Part shown: one piece after another, positions 35,293 to 47,225 of the stretch
Layout of the letters: each line of letters starts with the position of its first letter
How positions within the stretch are numbered: position 1 is the first letter of the stretch
Origin: Chrysogorgia sp. JL179-B06
Taxonomy: Eukaryota; Cnidaria; Anthozoa; Scleralcyonacea; Chrysogorgiidae
Reading direction: 5' to 3'
Assembly: GCA_035772405.1 (NCBI GenBank)
Contig: JAYKKM010000439.1
Location: 3,200,501 to 3,264,500 of the forward strand
Length of the DNA: 64,000 bases
Position numbers and translations under genes: made by a program
Notes under the pieces: model-generated
Told to the model about the DNA's origin: nothing
Database searches by the model: none
Seen by the model: only the letters and a program-made list of their open reading frames with translations

Positions 35293-35613
35293 TTTTTGCA
35301 CTGTTTTGGACAAACCATTTTGTATCTCTTCTCTACTCGATGGTAGCCATTTTGCACCACTGCCTGCCTTTCTGTTCACATGCACAGCATTACTGTGATC
35401 CAGAATGGTTAGCTTTGTCATCCATTACAGTATAACTGACATATCCTGCTTTCGCTTTGACTCACAAAGAATGGTACATGGTAGTTCACATACAGCTAGT
35501 CATTCTGGATCACAATAATAATTACAATGTGAACAGAAAGCAGGCAGTAGTGCAAAATGGCTCTCGTTGAGGAGAATAAGATGCAAAGTAGTTTGTCCAA
35601 AATAGTACAAAAA
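35293..35613. mobile_element. Nested inverted-repeat element
   Basis: TTTTTGCACTGTTTTGGACA at the left pairs with TGTCCAAAATAGTACAAAAA at the right. The arms run about 120 bp (to CATTCTGGATCACA near 35500) with moderate divergence. Noncoding. A target duplication is not evident. Confidence 0.7.
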
Positions 35614-36289
35614 TAATACCACTGATTTCCCTAAATATGCAATAGCTGTTCAAGGCACCTCACAATCACAATACTAAATATTAAATAAAGGCCATTAACT
35701 GTCTATGTACAAATAACAAATATTAAGCATCGAGTCATTTGTATTTTGTTAGATGTACAGGTATATATGTTAAATAAAACAATAAAAAATATATAATCCT
35801 AATTATTAAAATAACAAATAAGAAAAATCTAACAGGAATATACCAAGGTTGAGTGAAAGCTTACACAAAATTGAGAGGCAAAACAAATCAAGGAGCAAGT
35901 CATGCTATCATATTAAAACTAAGATAAAATAGAGAAATGATGTTCTTCTGAACAAGGACAGAACTTTGATTATCAGCCTGTAAATAATGCAAATGGCAAA
36001 TGTATAACACCAAGGCCATCATAAGAAGATGTAACTCAGCGACACCAATCAAGTATAGGAAAGAAATAAAAATAGTGATAATATGAAAGCAGTGTGCTCC
36101 GTAGGCAGTGTAGCAATACAAATTGAAATATAGAAAGGTTCATGGTGTACTATAGTATATCTAATTAAATATATGAATACGAGGTCTGATATTTTGTGTG
36201 AAGGCCCTTCGTCAGAGAGTCTAGGACGTATCTCTGGTACAGAGATAAGTACGAATCCATTATTAAGTATTTACAGACGTGAATAAAAC

Positions 36290-36534
36290 TATAAATAGAA
36301 CTCACCATAACAATTTGTCGAGCAAATGCTACATATATGTCTGGTTCTTTCAGTTTCATTCGAGCCGCCAGAGTCACTGCTGTAAGAATCTCGTCTCGGT
36401 TGAAATTGATAACCCTGAACTTCTTCTGCTTGTAAATTATGTTCAATAAATTCGTATAGGTTCTCGCCTGAGGAACTAGAAGAACTTAAACTAGAATAAT
36501 CGTCGTCAGATGAACGCTAAACAACGAAACTCAT
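36290..36534 (-). pseudogene. Exon-like coding segment in right arm of fold-back element
   Basis: Minus strand from the ATG at 36534. After an early stop shared with the left arm, the frame encodes an acidic/Ser-rich run, GYQFQPRRD, then two CxxC-like pairs (HICSICSTNC), and ends at a consensus donor ATG|GTGAGT near 36301-36307. The arms therefore carry head-to-head copies of one exon-like segment. The early stop shows it is not translated from that ATG now. It may be captured gene sequence or the relic of the autonomous parent's first exon. Confidence 0.45.
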
Positions 36535-37011
36535 TGTGATCGCCTACAAAACAACAATGCCGTCGAAGGAAAAAGCACGCAGTGACGTCAAAATATGAAA
36601 ACCGCTGACAATCCGCGTCTGCTCGAAAAAGACAACATGGCGTCGAAACTTGGCGATTTCTCCAACTTTGATTCACTATTTCTCGTTAACTATAAAGAAC
36701 TACGCTATAATATTTCAGGGTTAAGCTAATTGAGGTAATATGTTTCATATGAACACAACTTGTTTTTGGACTGGAGTTCCCCTTTAAGCACTTTCCATTC
36801 TCTCTTTGCAACTTGTTTTTCATAAATATTACCTAAAGTAATTTTCCTACATAAAGTAATTGTTTTCTACTTGCCTGGTTTTACCAATTTCTTCCATTAT
36901 GTAAAAATAAAATCGTTCAAGAGGACACCATCTTGTTTTGCGAAACAGTGAATAGTGCAGGATGAACCAGATTGCGCGAAAAGCACTATCCACTGTTTTG
37001 GTATATGCTAA

Positions 37012-37789
37012 TAATTTTTATTTAGTTTAATATAACTCTTAGTCATATGATATACCTTATATGGAACCACTTTAATTTCACACTATTTGTACCGGACACT
37101 TTAGATTCAGTAACTGTAAGATCCTAACCCAAGCAAGATTAATACATACTTTCTCAACTTATCCTGTGGTCTTGAGTAACATATGTATAACTATGTATAT
37201 GTATGGTTGGTTTTTCAAAAGCTTTTGATCGCTCGAAACGTTAGACTACTTACACGCTATTTCAGCAGTACACCAACCTTTTTACACATTTGATTTATAT
37301 TTCTACACTGTCACTGCCTACGCAGCACAACACGTTTTATTACACTGCATGCATGCATGTGATCTGTGACATGAAACAATTAAGGCTCTCAGTGGGAACG
37401 AGATATCTTCTTGCTTGTCTATTGTGCTCTTCCCAGAATTCATCTTCTAAGAAAATGGCACAGCTTGTATTTCTCTTAATGTTGGGAGAATTATCAATCA
37501 TCACTTCAAATTATAATGATCGTTGTTAATATTCTCCTTACATATATAGCTTGGGTGATTAACATATAAAGTCATGACATGTGTTATGAGACGCCACCCT
37601 AGCAGCAAAGGATATAAGATGACGACGGATTGCTTCGATTTTTCCTCAAACAGAAACAATTGTCTTTGATTCTAACATAGTTCTAACTACAAAAATATTT
37701 TGCAAGTCATGGTAAGCTTCAATATTCTAGATATACTAATTCTACTCTTTTACGTGGTTGGGAAACAACATTTTACTAAACAAATATGA
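37012..37789. other. Noncoding stretch
   Basis: Counterpart of 13412-14200, including the dispersed repeat tail near 37235-37285. The unoccupied hAT target AACGTAAC is at 37790-37797. Confidence 0.5.
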
Positions 37790-37797
37790 AACGTAAC

Positions 37798-38905
37798 ACT
37801 ACACTGGGACTTCCCTACAGTAGAACGTCTTAGTAAAACTTCTTAGTAGCGATGTTCTTAGCAGTTTAAGACCTCGTTCGCGTTATGAAACCGGCACGAA
37901 TCGAAAACGATGTAAGATGTTACGAAACGCCAGTTTTGTTCACACGATATTGGGCAGAACATTTTTCAAAAACGTCATCAGTTAACCGGAGCGATTTGAA
38001 GACGACTTCTAAACGTCACGCTAAAATGAAAACCGAAGCCTTAGCCTTATTTTCTTACTAAGGAGCAACAAGCAAGTATATAATTTTCAAGTTAGGACTT
38101 GTTTACAGGAGCCAGCTAGGCTATAGTCCTTATCATCAATGTAATATACGTCGAACATTTCTCGAAACGAAATTAGTTAACCCGAGCGATTTGAAGACTA
38201 CTCTAAACGGCACGGTGAAATGAAAACCGAAGCCTTAGCGGTGTTGTGTGAACACAAAAACATGCATGGTCTAACACTTTCATATGCTTACGTTATTTTC
38301 TTACTAAGTATACTAAGAGACAACAAGCAAGTATAGTTTTCAAGTTAGGACTTACTTACAGGAACCAACTATATCGTCTATAGCCCTTGTCATCGATGTT
38401 TAGTGAATGTGTACATCTTTATTATTTTTAAAGATGTGCACATTTTTATTATTTTTAAAACCTTATTGAAACTATTGAAAGCTTATATATCAGGATATAG
38501 CGCGCCATAAAGACAGCCTGCAATTGATAAGAAATTCAATTTAGGTTAGCTATAGCCGACGTTTCCATTTAATCGCTCAAAATGTTTATTCACTGCACAG
38601 ATGGCAACGAGAACAAAGATGGCTTCTTCACATTATACGTTCCCGCGTGTTTTTGCTTTAGATTTCAGTTTCAGTTCGGACTGAGATTGCTCATGTGGAT
38701 TTTAGCGAGGCTGCTGGCTGGCAAAAATTCTCCATGTCATCAGCCCTAAATAAAAATTAAAGAAATTCACAAATCCGTTTTCTTCGAATCTTCAGGCTGA
38801 ATACAGTGGAAGAGAACTTGGTATTCTCGAAGGAGAGGAATCCGCGAAACTGGTCCAAGCAGTCTCAAACGTACGTTCCTATAGCTCCTTCTTATATAAT
38901 AAGGA
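37798..38905. repeat. Right direct repeat (unit B)
   Basis: Counterpart of 15418-16515 without the preceding hAT-like element. It keeps ggacttacttacaggaacc near 38347, which is missing in A. Confidence 0.65.
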
Positions 38906-39387
38906 TAAACAGAAGTTACTGTTGAGGAAAATATCGAGTGCTAGAATTTATATTTTTCTGATGACCGGTACCTGTTGCGAAAATACAACATCAAGGCCTT
39001 CCGCGTAGCTGGAACACGAGACCTTAGATCTCTAGATGATGTCGAAGCGAAGGTCGTTGCCGTCAGGTACGCCACAACAAAAAAGTTTGGTATACCTGAC
39101 GAAGAGGCAGTGCCTCGAAACGTTGTAAATGAAACGTTTTTGTACCGAGTTTCTCTTGCTCAATCTATTTATGTTTTGATGTTCTGGAACCTTTGACGAA
39201 GGCAATATGGCTCCTGATTTTATCGTATATATATATACGATAATGCGCACTTCACGCTATCTGGATGTTCTGATTGCCGATGAGCTGTTGTACAGCGAAA
39301 CACGTGTCTGTAGATTATATATATATATATATTTATTCAACATTTTATAGTGTTGTTCAACAACCAGAATCATTTTGTTTTAAAGCG
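38906..39387. other. SINE-like fragment and short AT runs
   Basis: Contains the CTGACGAA-GAGGC-AGT-GCCTC-GAAACG motif (39096-39121) and two short TA tracts around a sequence absent in A (gcgcacttcacgctatctgg, 39243-39262). The 73-codon frame at 38975 covers repeat sequence and is not counted as a gene. Confidence 0.5.
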
Positions 39388-39984
39388 CTATAGCATGAAT
39401 ACACAAATCCCGAGATCATCACTTTTTAATTTCGCATAATTTGGCTTCGTTTGGGCATGCAAAATGGAAATTCTTCGCTCGTAATCTGCAGGCATGAAGT
39501 GAGCTGAACATATAGTCGAAGCCTTCGAAGGTTCGAAGACCCGTTTTGCCTTCACGAAGTCAACCCAGATTCTCTTTCTTTTCTTTGCTAGATTAATCGT
39601 GGTCGAAATAATTATTTTCAACGTTTGACTTTTCCGCTTTGCCTAGCGTGCGAAGAATGTTCTTATACCGCATGTTTGTGTTGTTCGGTTCGGACTAAGC
39701 GAGAGATTGACATGAAACAATGTCGCACGAAAATTTGATGCGAGCGCTGATAATAAACCGGAATATTTTTAAATGGCTTTACTAAAGTCACTGGTAAACC
39801 TCTATTATCCAGCTCAAACTGGGTCAATGCTCAAGGCTGATAATTAACAAGCGGAAGTCGAGAAAGTATAGACGGGTATTCTGCAATCTAACAAAATATT
39901 TTTTGTGATAACGAATGGTGTGAAGATTTATACCTGAGCTTAGGCACGATTTATGCAATTGACAGTTACACAACTGTTAACCAT
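39388..39984 (-). pseudogene. THAP zinc-finger remnant (unit B)
   Basis: The second THAP part is intact on the minus strand: KKRKRIWVDFVKAKRVFEPS then ICSAHFMPADY (about 39586-39485), giving the conserved Trp, the CxxH pair and the following Phe. A plausible acceptor (TAATCTAG) precedes it near 39588. The first part starts at 39984 (MVNSCVTVNC) but a four-base loss near 39957 brings an early stop. Unit A has the opposite damage. The transposon ends flanking this gene in A are missing here. Confidence 0.7.
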
Positions 39985-40331
39985 CTTTTCACAATCAGCA
40001 AACGAACGCAGTATATCAATGTAGATAAACCGACAATTTATAGTGAATTTGCATGTAGGCCGAAAGTTTATCTAGCCGAGATACCTTGCGTGACGTCACA
40101 AAATTTACTCGTTCCAGACTCCTCGTAGCCACGGAAGTGGTTCATCAAAAAGCGCCTTTTTACCAACTTTAAACTGCCATAAAAATCGGAGGATTCAAAT
40201 GTCTTCATGTATGTTCACTATTGGAACAAACTTGAAAACACGTATAATGCATTATCAAATACTTATAAATATTTTAGATGTAAATTTTGTACATAAATAT
40301 AAATTATTTTAACGTTTGTTGTTAATTGCAG

Positions 40332-40412
40332 TCCATGACTTTACAAGGAAACATACCTAGTGTGGCCCATCAATTGCAGTTACCTGTTGGATCTGTTGGT
40401 ATATCAATGAAT
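40332..40412 (+). CDS. Coiled-coil protein, penultimate exon (unit C)
   Basis: The 81-nt phase-0 exon is identical to those in A and B, with acceptor attgcag and donor gtaagt. It joins in frame to 43349. Identity here, where noncoding parts of unit C already differ from A and B, mildly favours constraint on the exon. Confidence 0.7.
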
Positions 40413-40884
40413 GTAAGTATAGTAATGTATAATGAAATTTGATTTTTTGATGCCGTCAGCGGTAAGTTGCTAAGAAGTTGGTAAGCTTCCAAGAAGCAGT
40501 ATTTCAGTCATTTCCGGAACGTGAGACCTGCAGAGATAATACGAAAACAAGATAAAAGACTGTTTTTAAACTCTGAAAGCCTATCGTTATTAAAGAACGA
40601 TAAGTTCAATACTGTAAATACAGTTTATTAAGAATAACGCAACTTCATTTGGACGTTCTTATAACAGATAACTAAGCACTGCATTCCACATACACTGTCC
40701 CGTTGCTATTTGCAAGTCATATTATAATAACAACTCAACGTGTATATTACATCAAATCCAGACACAACTGAAACTAGAACTTCACTTCAAAACCTCCTCA
40801 TGCCTTTAGGTTGTGCTCGTGAAAAATTCGATGTCTGAACAATTAACCGCTAATTTAAATTTGGTACGACTTAGGCGAGAATTA

Positions 40885-43054
40885 TTATAAAGACATTTTC
40901 AAACAATGTATTTCGCAGTATATATTGTTCGTTAGTGTTCTCTGGATTTATTTTATTATTCTTGAGCTTTCGACTCAGTTCTTTGAGTCTTCATCAGAAG
41001 AGTGTTCTTGCAATTAAAGTTTGAATTTTCGTTCCGTTGGGATATCTGTCCACGTGATTGTAATCGGAGAGATTTTTTCGAGTCGGATCCTGTTTGGATG
41101 CTGTGTTGTTTTCGGTTGACATGCTTTCCTTCTGACTTGAATCGCTTATCTGTGTTGATGGAGTAGGTAAAGAGGTCGTAGGGTGTCTTGTGTTCTCGCG
41201 TTTCAATTGTAGATAAATTGTTGGTATGTCGATTACGTGCCTGCTTAATGTGTATTTGTCGAGGGTATGCCACGCTTCTTTAAATTCACGGGCTCGTTTG
41301 TGGTTGACACCTAATAATTTTTCATTGCTGACATTTTCCAACTGAGTATCATCCAGATAAACATCCAATTCATTCTTAATTAGCATATTTCGTTTTTTCT
41401 TTGTGGTGACGAGCATACACTTAGTTTTCTCTGCATTGTGACACATCTTATTCTGTAAACTTCACCAGCTCTGAGTTAAGAACAGACTCCAAAGTTTCGG
41501 TTGACTTCGCTGCAACATGGAAAGTAGTGTCATCGGCAAACATAGTGGCCGTGGTGTGATTAGTAATGAGAGGTAAATCGTTTACAAAAAATAAAAACAA
41601 TAAAGGACCTAAAATAGATCCTAGCTGTGGAACACCCACATCCACAGGTATTTTATCTGACAAAAAACCATTGAATGAAACAATTTGGCTCCGCTCACTG
41701 AGATAGTCTTGAAAGAAAGACAGTGCTTTATCTCGGATCCCATAAATTTCCAATTTTTCAATAAGTATTTGATGGTACACCAGATCAAATGCTTTTCTCA
41801 GATCTAATATTATCACACCAACCAAATCCCAAGCAGCCAAATGTTTACTCCAACAGTCAATAAGCTGGGTCAAGGCAGTTTGACAGGAATGGATTAAAGC
41901 ACGAAATCCAGATTGTTTACCATAAATCAAGTCATCAGCATTCAAAAAGTTGGTAAGATGGTCATACACATGCGTTTCAATTATTTTTGACAAGATAGGC
42001 AAAATACTTATTGAACGAAAAATTCCCAGGGTTTTCGGAAGGACCAGACTTGTGAAGTGGAGTAACCTTTTGGGATAAATTTATTCAGGATACCAGTGAG
42101 AATAGATGCAATCTCCATTGCTGAAGTCGATAGAAAATAGGCATGTATTTCATCCAGACCGGCAGACATTTTTAAATCCAAACTTAGAAGATGTTTTTCA
42201 ACAATTTCAACAGACATTTCAGGCAATGTAAATTGTAAATTATTACCCTTACTGTTAACAAAATTCCTCAGAATCTCAATAGTATGCACATTATTGACAT
42301 TCACATCATCAACATATTTGGAAACAACTGATGTAAACCATTGGTTAAAACCATTTACAATACCATTAGGATCATCAACTATATTTTCATCAAATACCAT
42401 CTGGCTTGGACATGTCAGGTGAATGTACGATTTGGTACAAGTTCACGAAGATAATTCCAGAACGTTTCACAGATGATACACCTTTTGACAAAAGCACACG
42501 ATAATAATCCTTCTTGGCATGAAAAATAAGCTTTTGTACCAAATTTCGTTGTTTTCTATAAGCGAGAGGTTCTTGTTTCTTATTAATGGCATCACGCAGG
42601 TTAATAGTAAATAATTTTAACCATATATCAAGGCAGTCCTCCATGTCATCAAAACTGTCACAAACTGACCATGGCTGTGTCGAAAGATCCAAAAGAAAGT
42701 CCACCTTTTCAAAATTTCTCATGCATCGATAACGTATAGTTCCACCTTTACGTGCTAGTGGGGCTTGTAGACGCAATGTAGCAAACGTATGAAAATGATC
42801 ACTAATTGAACAGTTAAGAACTGCACACTGGGATATCTGATCAGTGTGCGAAACATATATGATCAATTAATGACTTACCACGGTCAGTGACATGGGTTGG
42901 CTCATCTATTAGTTGAAGTAAGTATCAAGCATCAAGAAATTCACACTCAGCATCAAGAAATTCAGCATATTCGCATGATTCTTGATTCAAAATTAAAATT
43001 AGTCAACATTAAAATAACCCTGTAGAACAATAGCTTTCTTTTCACCATGAGCAC
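40885..43054 (-). mobile_element. 5'-truncated non-LTR retroelement with unusual 3' end (unit C)
   Basis: The least damaged copy. The RT frame (41448-42002) keeps six codons missing in A and B near 41470. The upstream frame (42008-42400) reads through the DEIHAYF region, where A and B have a two-base insertion. It has its own losses: 15 bases near 41070 and one near 42465. The RT box FADDTTF is near 41530. Confidence 0.85.
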
Positions 43055-43062
43055 AATTTACA

Positions 43063-43201
<139 letters not shown>

Positions 43202-43348
43202 TGATTCTGAACCTTTAGATCTGGTACTTCGATACAGGATCGAGTGGCAACGTTTGTTAGATGGTCAAAATGACTAATATATAATCCTTGGTTTATATCT
43301 TTGATTAAAATGAAGATTATATTAAATCGATTAATTGATTTTTTTCAG

Positions 43349-44053
43349 AATCAGCTGATTCAGGAGAATATATATCTGCATACCGAAGTACTGAAGCTTC
43401 GAAAAGCTTTAGAAAACTCAAAAGTTGACAATGCTGAACTATACTCGAAATTTGGGGAGTTGGCCAGGGACTGGGCTGAAACAGTTAAAGAGCTAAATAA
43501 AATTCACGAAAGTCAGAAGAAAGATTATGAAAAAACAATCGGTTTGTTGAAAAAAACGAATGAGCAGCTATTGCAAGATAATAATAAAATGAAAAAAGTG
43601 ATCGAAGATCTGCAAAAGATGCAATTCGAGTTTGAAAAACAGAAACGAAAGTTAAAATTGGGTCAAATTGGATTTCAGCTTGACACGTTAGTTTCTGAAT
43701 ATGTTTTCCCAGGCGATGATAGAGCAAGTAAAAGGGCCCGTTATGGAACCAAATTAATATCACTGAAAGGAAAACTTGCCAAGATGCAAGATGAGAGCAT
43801 GAAGGAAAACGCGACAAGAAGATTAGCTGATCTTGACGAAGAAATGTTCAAAGATTGGTTTTTAGGAATGGTGGATGACATGAAGAGTTCTCGAGCTGTC
43901 GCAGCTCATCCTGATCTTGGTACATATGAAGAAATGCAAGAAATTATCAACGATGAACACAAAGATGATGATGACATGCGCAATGACTCCCTTGTTGTCT
44001 TGGAACGTCTCAACAAAATGTACAAACTTCTAAATCGTAAATTTGGAAAGTGA
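43349..44053 (+). CDS. Coiled-coil protein, terminal exon (unit C)
   Basis: 234 codons plus TGA, open throughout, differing from unit B at the protein level by one visible change in the first residues (LHT for LHN). The flanks differ more than the exon (for example around 44085-44260), so the coding part is the best conserved piece of the unit. It has the same coiled coil and acidic C-terminal helical region as in unit B. With unit B it makes two intact paralogues in the window. Confidence 0.75.
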   Translation, partial: NQLIQENIYLHTEVLKLRKALENSKVDNAELYSKFGELARDWAETVKELNKIHESQKKDYEKTIGLLKKTNEQLLQDNNKMKKVIEDLQKMQFEFEKQKRKLKLGQIGFQLDTLVSEYVFPGDDRASKRARYGTKLISLKGKLAKMQDESMKENATRRLADLDEEMFKDWFLGMVDDMKSSRAVAAHPDLGTYEEMQEIINDEHKDDDDMRNDSLVVLERLNKMYKLLNRKFGK

Positions 44054-44868
44054 ATTTAATATTAAGCGCTGAATTACGCTGAACTATGTTAAACATACTA
44101 GTTAGTTATCCTATTTGTTTTCAAATTTTTTATACAAAATCTCTCGTCGGTCACATCGTAAATGAGCTCATAGCCAACTCGGCGCTTCGCAAGCTCGAGG
44201 TATATAACCGACTTATACCACGATTGAAGAGGGTTCCTTAAAATCATATCAATTACTGAATGTGGGAGACTATGGTGATGTGAGCATGTGCATTCGTTCA
44301 GTATCGGTTATGCAGCAAATGTCTCTCCCTCTCGTATGCGCGCTACCGGTGTGCTCTATACTCGAGATGGTTAAGACAGGGATCCCATCATTTGGACAAC
44401 TATATCAATTCAAGCTAGGGTTATATTTCAGATATAACTCTTAAATTAATAATTCAAGGTTATTATATAATATACTCGGTTTTTTTTATAATTGCACGGT
44501 TTTGCGGGGAATTAATGCATGGTTATAAATCCCTACGAAGAACAAAAGAAACCGACTCAATCGTGGTATATTAATTGGTGATATAATTTTAAATTGTTAT
44601 CAAATTACGTATACATGATAGACTTGTATAGTTCTAGAAGCCATAAACTTATTGTAGTGATTATAGTTACACAGCAAATGTATTTCCCTTACGTAAGTAA
44701 ATGCACACTCATGTCAACTATAGTTATCGAATTGAAATCTTGTAATTAAAGAAGAACTTAGCGAGTCAGAAGTTAAGAACTTAGTCTGCCATATCTGAAA
44801 TTGATTATATTAAATTGAGTCTTGTATTTTGAATATAAATATAAAAGCCCAGCAAATAACTATTTCGT

Positions 44869-44945
44869 TACCACCTGAGATGGGATCCACCATCTCATGT
44901 GGTAACTACCACCTTTACCATCTCAGGTGGTAATGATAACCGCAA
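44869..44945. repeat. Inverted-repeat cluster at the end of unit C
   Basis: Three copies of TTACCACCTGAGATGG or its complement (CCATCTCAGGTGGTAA), in alternating orientation, packed in about 75 bp right where homology to A and B stops. Confidence 0.8.
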
Positions 44946-45157
44946 ACGGCAAGGAAGCGTCTCATTTTTAAACTTGGCACCACACATCCTCTTGGCCTTA
45001 ACGAACGTTTTACTTTTATTTAATTTCCAACAAGTTTTGTTATTTTAGTTTGCTTGGAACTTTTTTATTATTAGCTTATACACTTTCATTCCTTTTCAAG
45101 TTTTTGTTTCTTACTGCTTTACTATCGCCTAATCCCTTGAATATTGGACCTATCATT

Positions 45158-45170
45158 CCCCCCCCCCCAT

Positions 45171-45220
<50 letters not shown>
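45158..45220. repeat. Poly-C tract
   Basis: Eleven C, then ATA, then 49 consecutive C. The polyproline frame over it is not a gene. It may be length-unstable or an assembly weak spot. Confidence 0.95.
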
Positions 45221-45371
45221 ATCAGTCTGTTTGCTGATCGACTGTAAAAATAGCAAATGATTGAACTTTTCGCATTTCATTAATTATTAGTTTGTTTATC
45301 TCCCGTGTATTTAATTGACTACTTTCTACTTGTGACACCCTTTTGGCATATATATAAGCCCTATTTATTTT

Positions 45372-45463
45372 ATTTCATCTCGTCTGACTCTGATGAAGGG
45401 CTCCGCTCGAAACTTCAGTATTTCGTCGCTAAAAATCTTCGCAGTTTACCACCTTTTCACTTG

Positions 45464-45523
<60 letters not shown>
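45372..45523. repeat. CTGATGAA motif repeat tail ending in (AT)n
   Basis: CTGATGAA, GGGC, TCC, GCTC, GAAAC (45390-45413), then gtcgctaaaaatcttcgcag and a TTTACCACCTTTTCAC tail running into about 60 bp of TA. The same chain occurs near 63290-63400. Confidence 0.6.
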
Positions 45524-45526
<3 letters not shown>

Positions 45527-45688
45527 CAAATACATATATGGAAAAAGCTGTGACTGCCCCAACCGGGAATCGAACCCTGGTCTCCGAATCAATGTTTCGG
45601 CGCTCTGACCTTTGAGCTAATGAGACACGGTCAGAACAGTCAGTGATTTTGCCATATACATATTAAATTCGCCGCTTTCACTTAACAC
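45524..45688 (-). mobile_element. tRNA-derived repeat between short inverted repeats
   Basis: Left ATACATATATGGAAAAA and right TTTTGCCATATACATAT form near-complementary arms. The interior holds a tRNA-like sequence (45556-45626, minus) with A box TTAGCTCAAAGG, B box GGTTCGATTCC and a five-pair anticodon stem (CCGAA/TTCGG). A second copy at 45826-45925 has lost most of the tRNA-like body. Confidence 0.65.
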
Positions 45689-45825
45689 CAACAGGCAGAC
45701 ATCGCATCTAACCATAATGCGGAGAAAGGCCTCACGAGCGCACTTACGAAAGTAGCGAAGTGATACACAACTTCTTGTATACAGAGGGCTTTAATAATAA
45801 TTAATTGATATATGAGAGGATTTAA

Positions 45826-45925
45826 TATTGTCAAATACATATATGGAAAAAGTGACTGCCCCAACGTTTCGGCGCTCTGAGTGATTTTTCCATATACATA
45901 TTAAATTCGCCGCTTTCACTTAACA
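45826..45925 (-). repeat. Internally deleted copy of the tRNA-derived repeat
   Basis: Repeats gtcaaatacatatatggaaa, tgactgccccaac, gtttcggcgctctga and the tail aaattcgccgctttcactta, but drops the B-box half of the tRNA-like body. Confidence 0.7.
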
Positions 45926-45928
45926 TTA

Positions 45929-47023
45929 CACTGTTATTTTCAAGGAGTTAAAATAACACCCCTGTTACCCCATTTAGGTGGAGTTAAAAAATAACTCCAC
46001 TATTGGGAGTTCAAATAACTCCCAATAGTGGAGTTATTATTTTTTGAGAGTTAAAATAACTCTCCTATTACCCCATTTAGGTGGAGTTAAAAAATAACTC
46101 CACTATTGGGAGTTAAAATAACTCCCAATAGTGGAGTTATTTTTTATTTTAACTCCTTGCAAATAACACTTAAAAAATATACTCCCTTTTGGGATATCGT
46201 TGTCTGAGAAGATTTGTTAAAAAATAGTCCCAGACGAGTCAAATGCTATAGTTTCTTACATTATATCAACTCGGACATACGATGCAGCGACAGGGAAAAG
46301 CCAGTAAACACGGAAAGATATTCAGGTTATCTGTAGACTACTGTAACTGTAGTTGGATTGAAGTGTCCTTCGGTTCGAAGACTTTGTCGGCGATCAGGGA
46401 CAAGGACTATGCTTCAAGAACCCATTTGTCAACAAGAATGTTTGGCCTAAGGTTTACGTTCATGCTGCTGTCGACTACAGCCGCCGCTTTTAAGTCTGAA
46501 TGCGGTACTTATTAGCTTTTTTACTTTCTTTGTGAATTGTCTAGTACTGTCCAGTTATTAAACATATATTTTATGTCTAGTTGAGAAAAGTTTTGTTCTG
46601 TTCTTAACTTGTAATACTGCAGTCTGCATGCTCAACAAAATCTTCGAAATTTAATACATTGTTAGTTAAAATTTATACAAGTTATTAAAGTAGGTCAAAA
46701 ATTTGAAACGAAAATAAGATTCGTAAGTGCTTTTAATAATTCATTATATACGATAAATATTACTATAAGGTATTGAGTGATCGGGTGGCGCAGCGGATTA
46801 GTCGCGGAACTTTAGGTTATAGTTTAAGTTAAGCAAGCCCGAGCGGTCGCGTACAAATCACACGTTGGTCATTAATCCCCAGGCCCCCAGGGACGCGAGT
46901 TATTTTTTAATTGGTTTTTATCTCCAAAAACGGGAGTTAATTTAACTCCACAAAACGGATTATTTTGAACCTTTTTTTGGACCCGAATTTTGGAGTTAAA
47001 ATAACTCCCTGAAAATAACAGTG
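45929..47023. mobile_element. CACTG-ended non-autonomous element
   Basis: The ends are CACTGTTATTTTCAAGGAGTT and, read from the right, CACTGTTATTTTCAGGGAGTT, each next to TA (45927-45928, 47024-47025). Just inside the left end are repeated palindromes built from GGAGTTA and TAACTCC (45974-46155). CACTG termini occur in CACTA/EnSpm and Chapaev-like elements, and a TA target also fits Tc1/mariner. The interior has a 77-codon frame (46282-46515, beginning MQRQGKASKHGK) without recognised domains, and a weak tRNA-like stretch near 46780-46890. Confidence 0.75.
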
Positions 47024-47029
47024 TAGTAA

Positions 47030-47225
47030 TTATTGTTTAACTTTAATTCTTAATTTTTAATCATGTAACTTTTTTAATGCTTAGTTAATAATGACTACGA
47101 TTATTAATTATTTTTACAAATATTGTATGGTAGAGTAGTTTGAGGGCCAGTGGTTCTTCAGTTCGAGAGAACTGTTACCTGTAATCCTCGTGAAATAAAG
47201 TTATTACTTACTTACTTACTTACTA
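47030..47225 (+). repeat. Retroposon 3' tail with (TTAC)n
   Basis: AATAAAG is followed by TTATTACTTACTTACTTACTTAC at 47205-47224. The preceding gtaatcctcgtgaaataaag is echoed at 59811-59830 (attaccctcttgaaataaag). It looks like the end of a SINE or LINE. Confidence 0.55.

Larger units (their letters stand above)
33534..36783. mobile_element. Large fold-back DNA element, 3250 bp (unit B only)
   Basis: TTAA flanks both sides (33530-33533, 36784-36787) and unit A has one TTAA at 13180-13183. The ends read (G)AGGGGAACTCCAGTCC on both strands. Inverted similarity extends roughly 800 bp (33534 to about 34430 against about 35990 to 36783). The left arm also contains an internal direct duplication of about 220 bp (near 33825 and 34035). 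The core holds two further inverted-repeat elements (34445-35154, 35293-35613). No transposase is recognised, so it is a nested, non-autonomous fold-back element. Confidence 0.88.
31454..37011. mobile_element. Non-autonomous element split by two insertions (unit B)
   Basis: The same TTAGCATATACC-ended element as 12427-13411. It is interrupted in B by the TTAA elements at 31636-32954 and 33534-36783. Removing both restores the unit A sequence, apart from a small deletion near 36970. Confidence 0.75.

Noticed and set aside
38975..39250. Overlapping frames on both strands over the SINE-like fragment
   Set aside because: They fall inside a dispersed repeat that is broken by a one-base difference in unit A.
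45050..45247. Proline-rich protein frame
   Set aside because: The prolines come from the poly-C tract.
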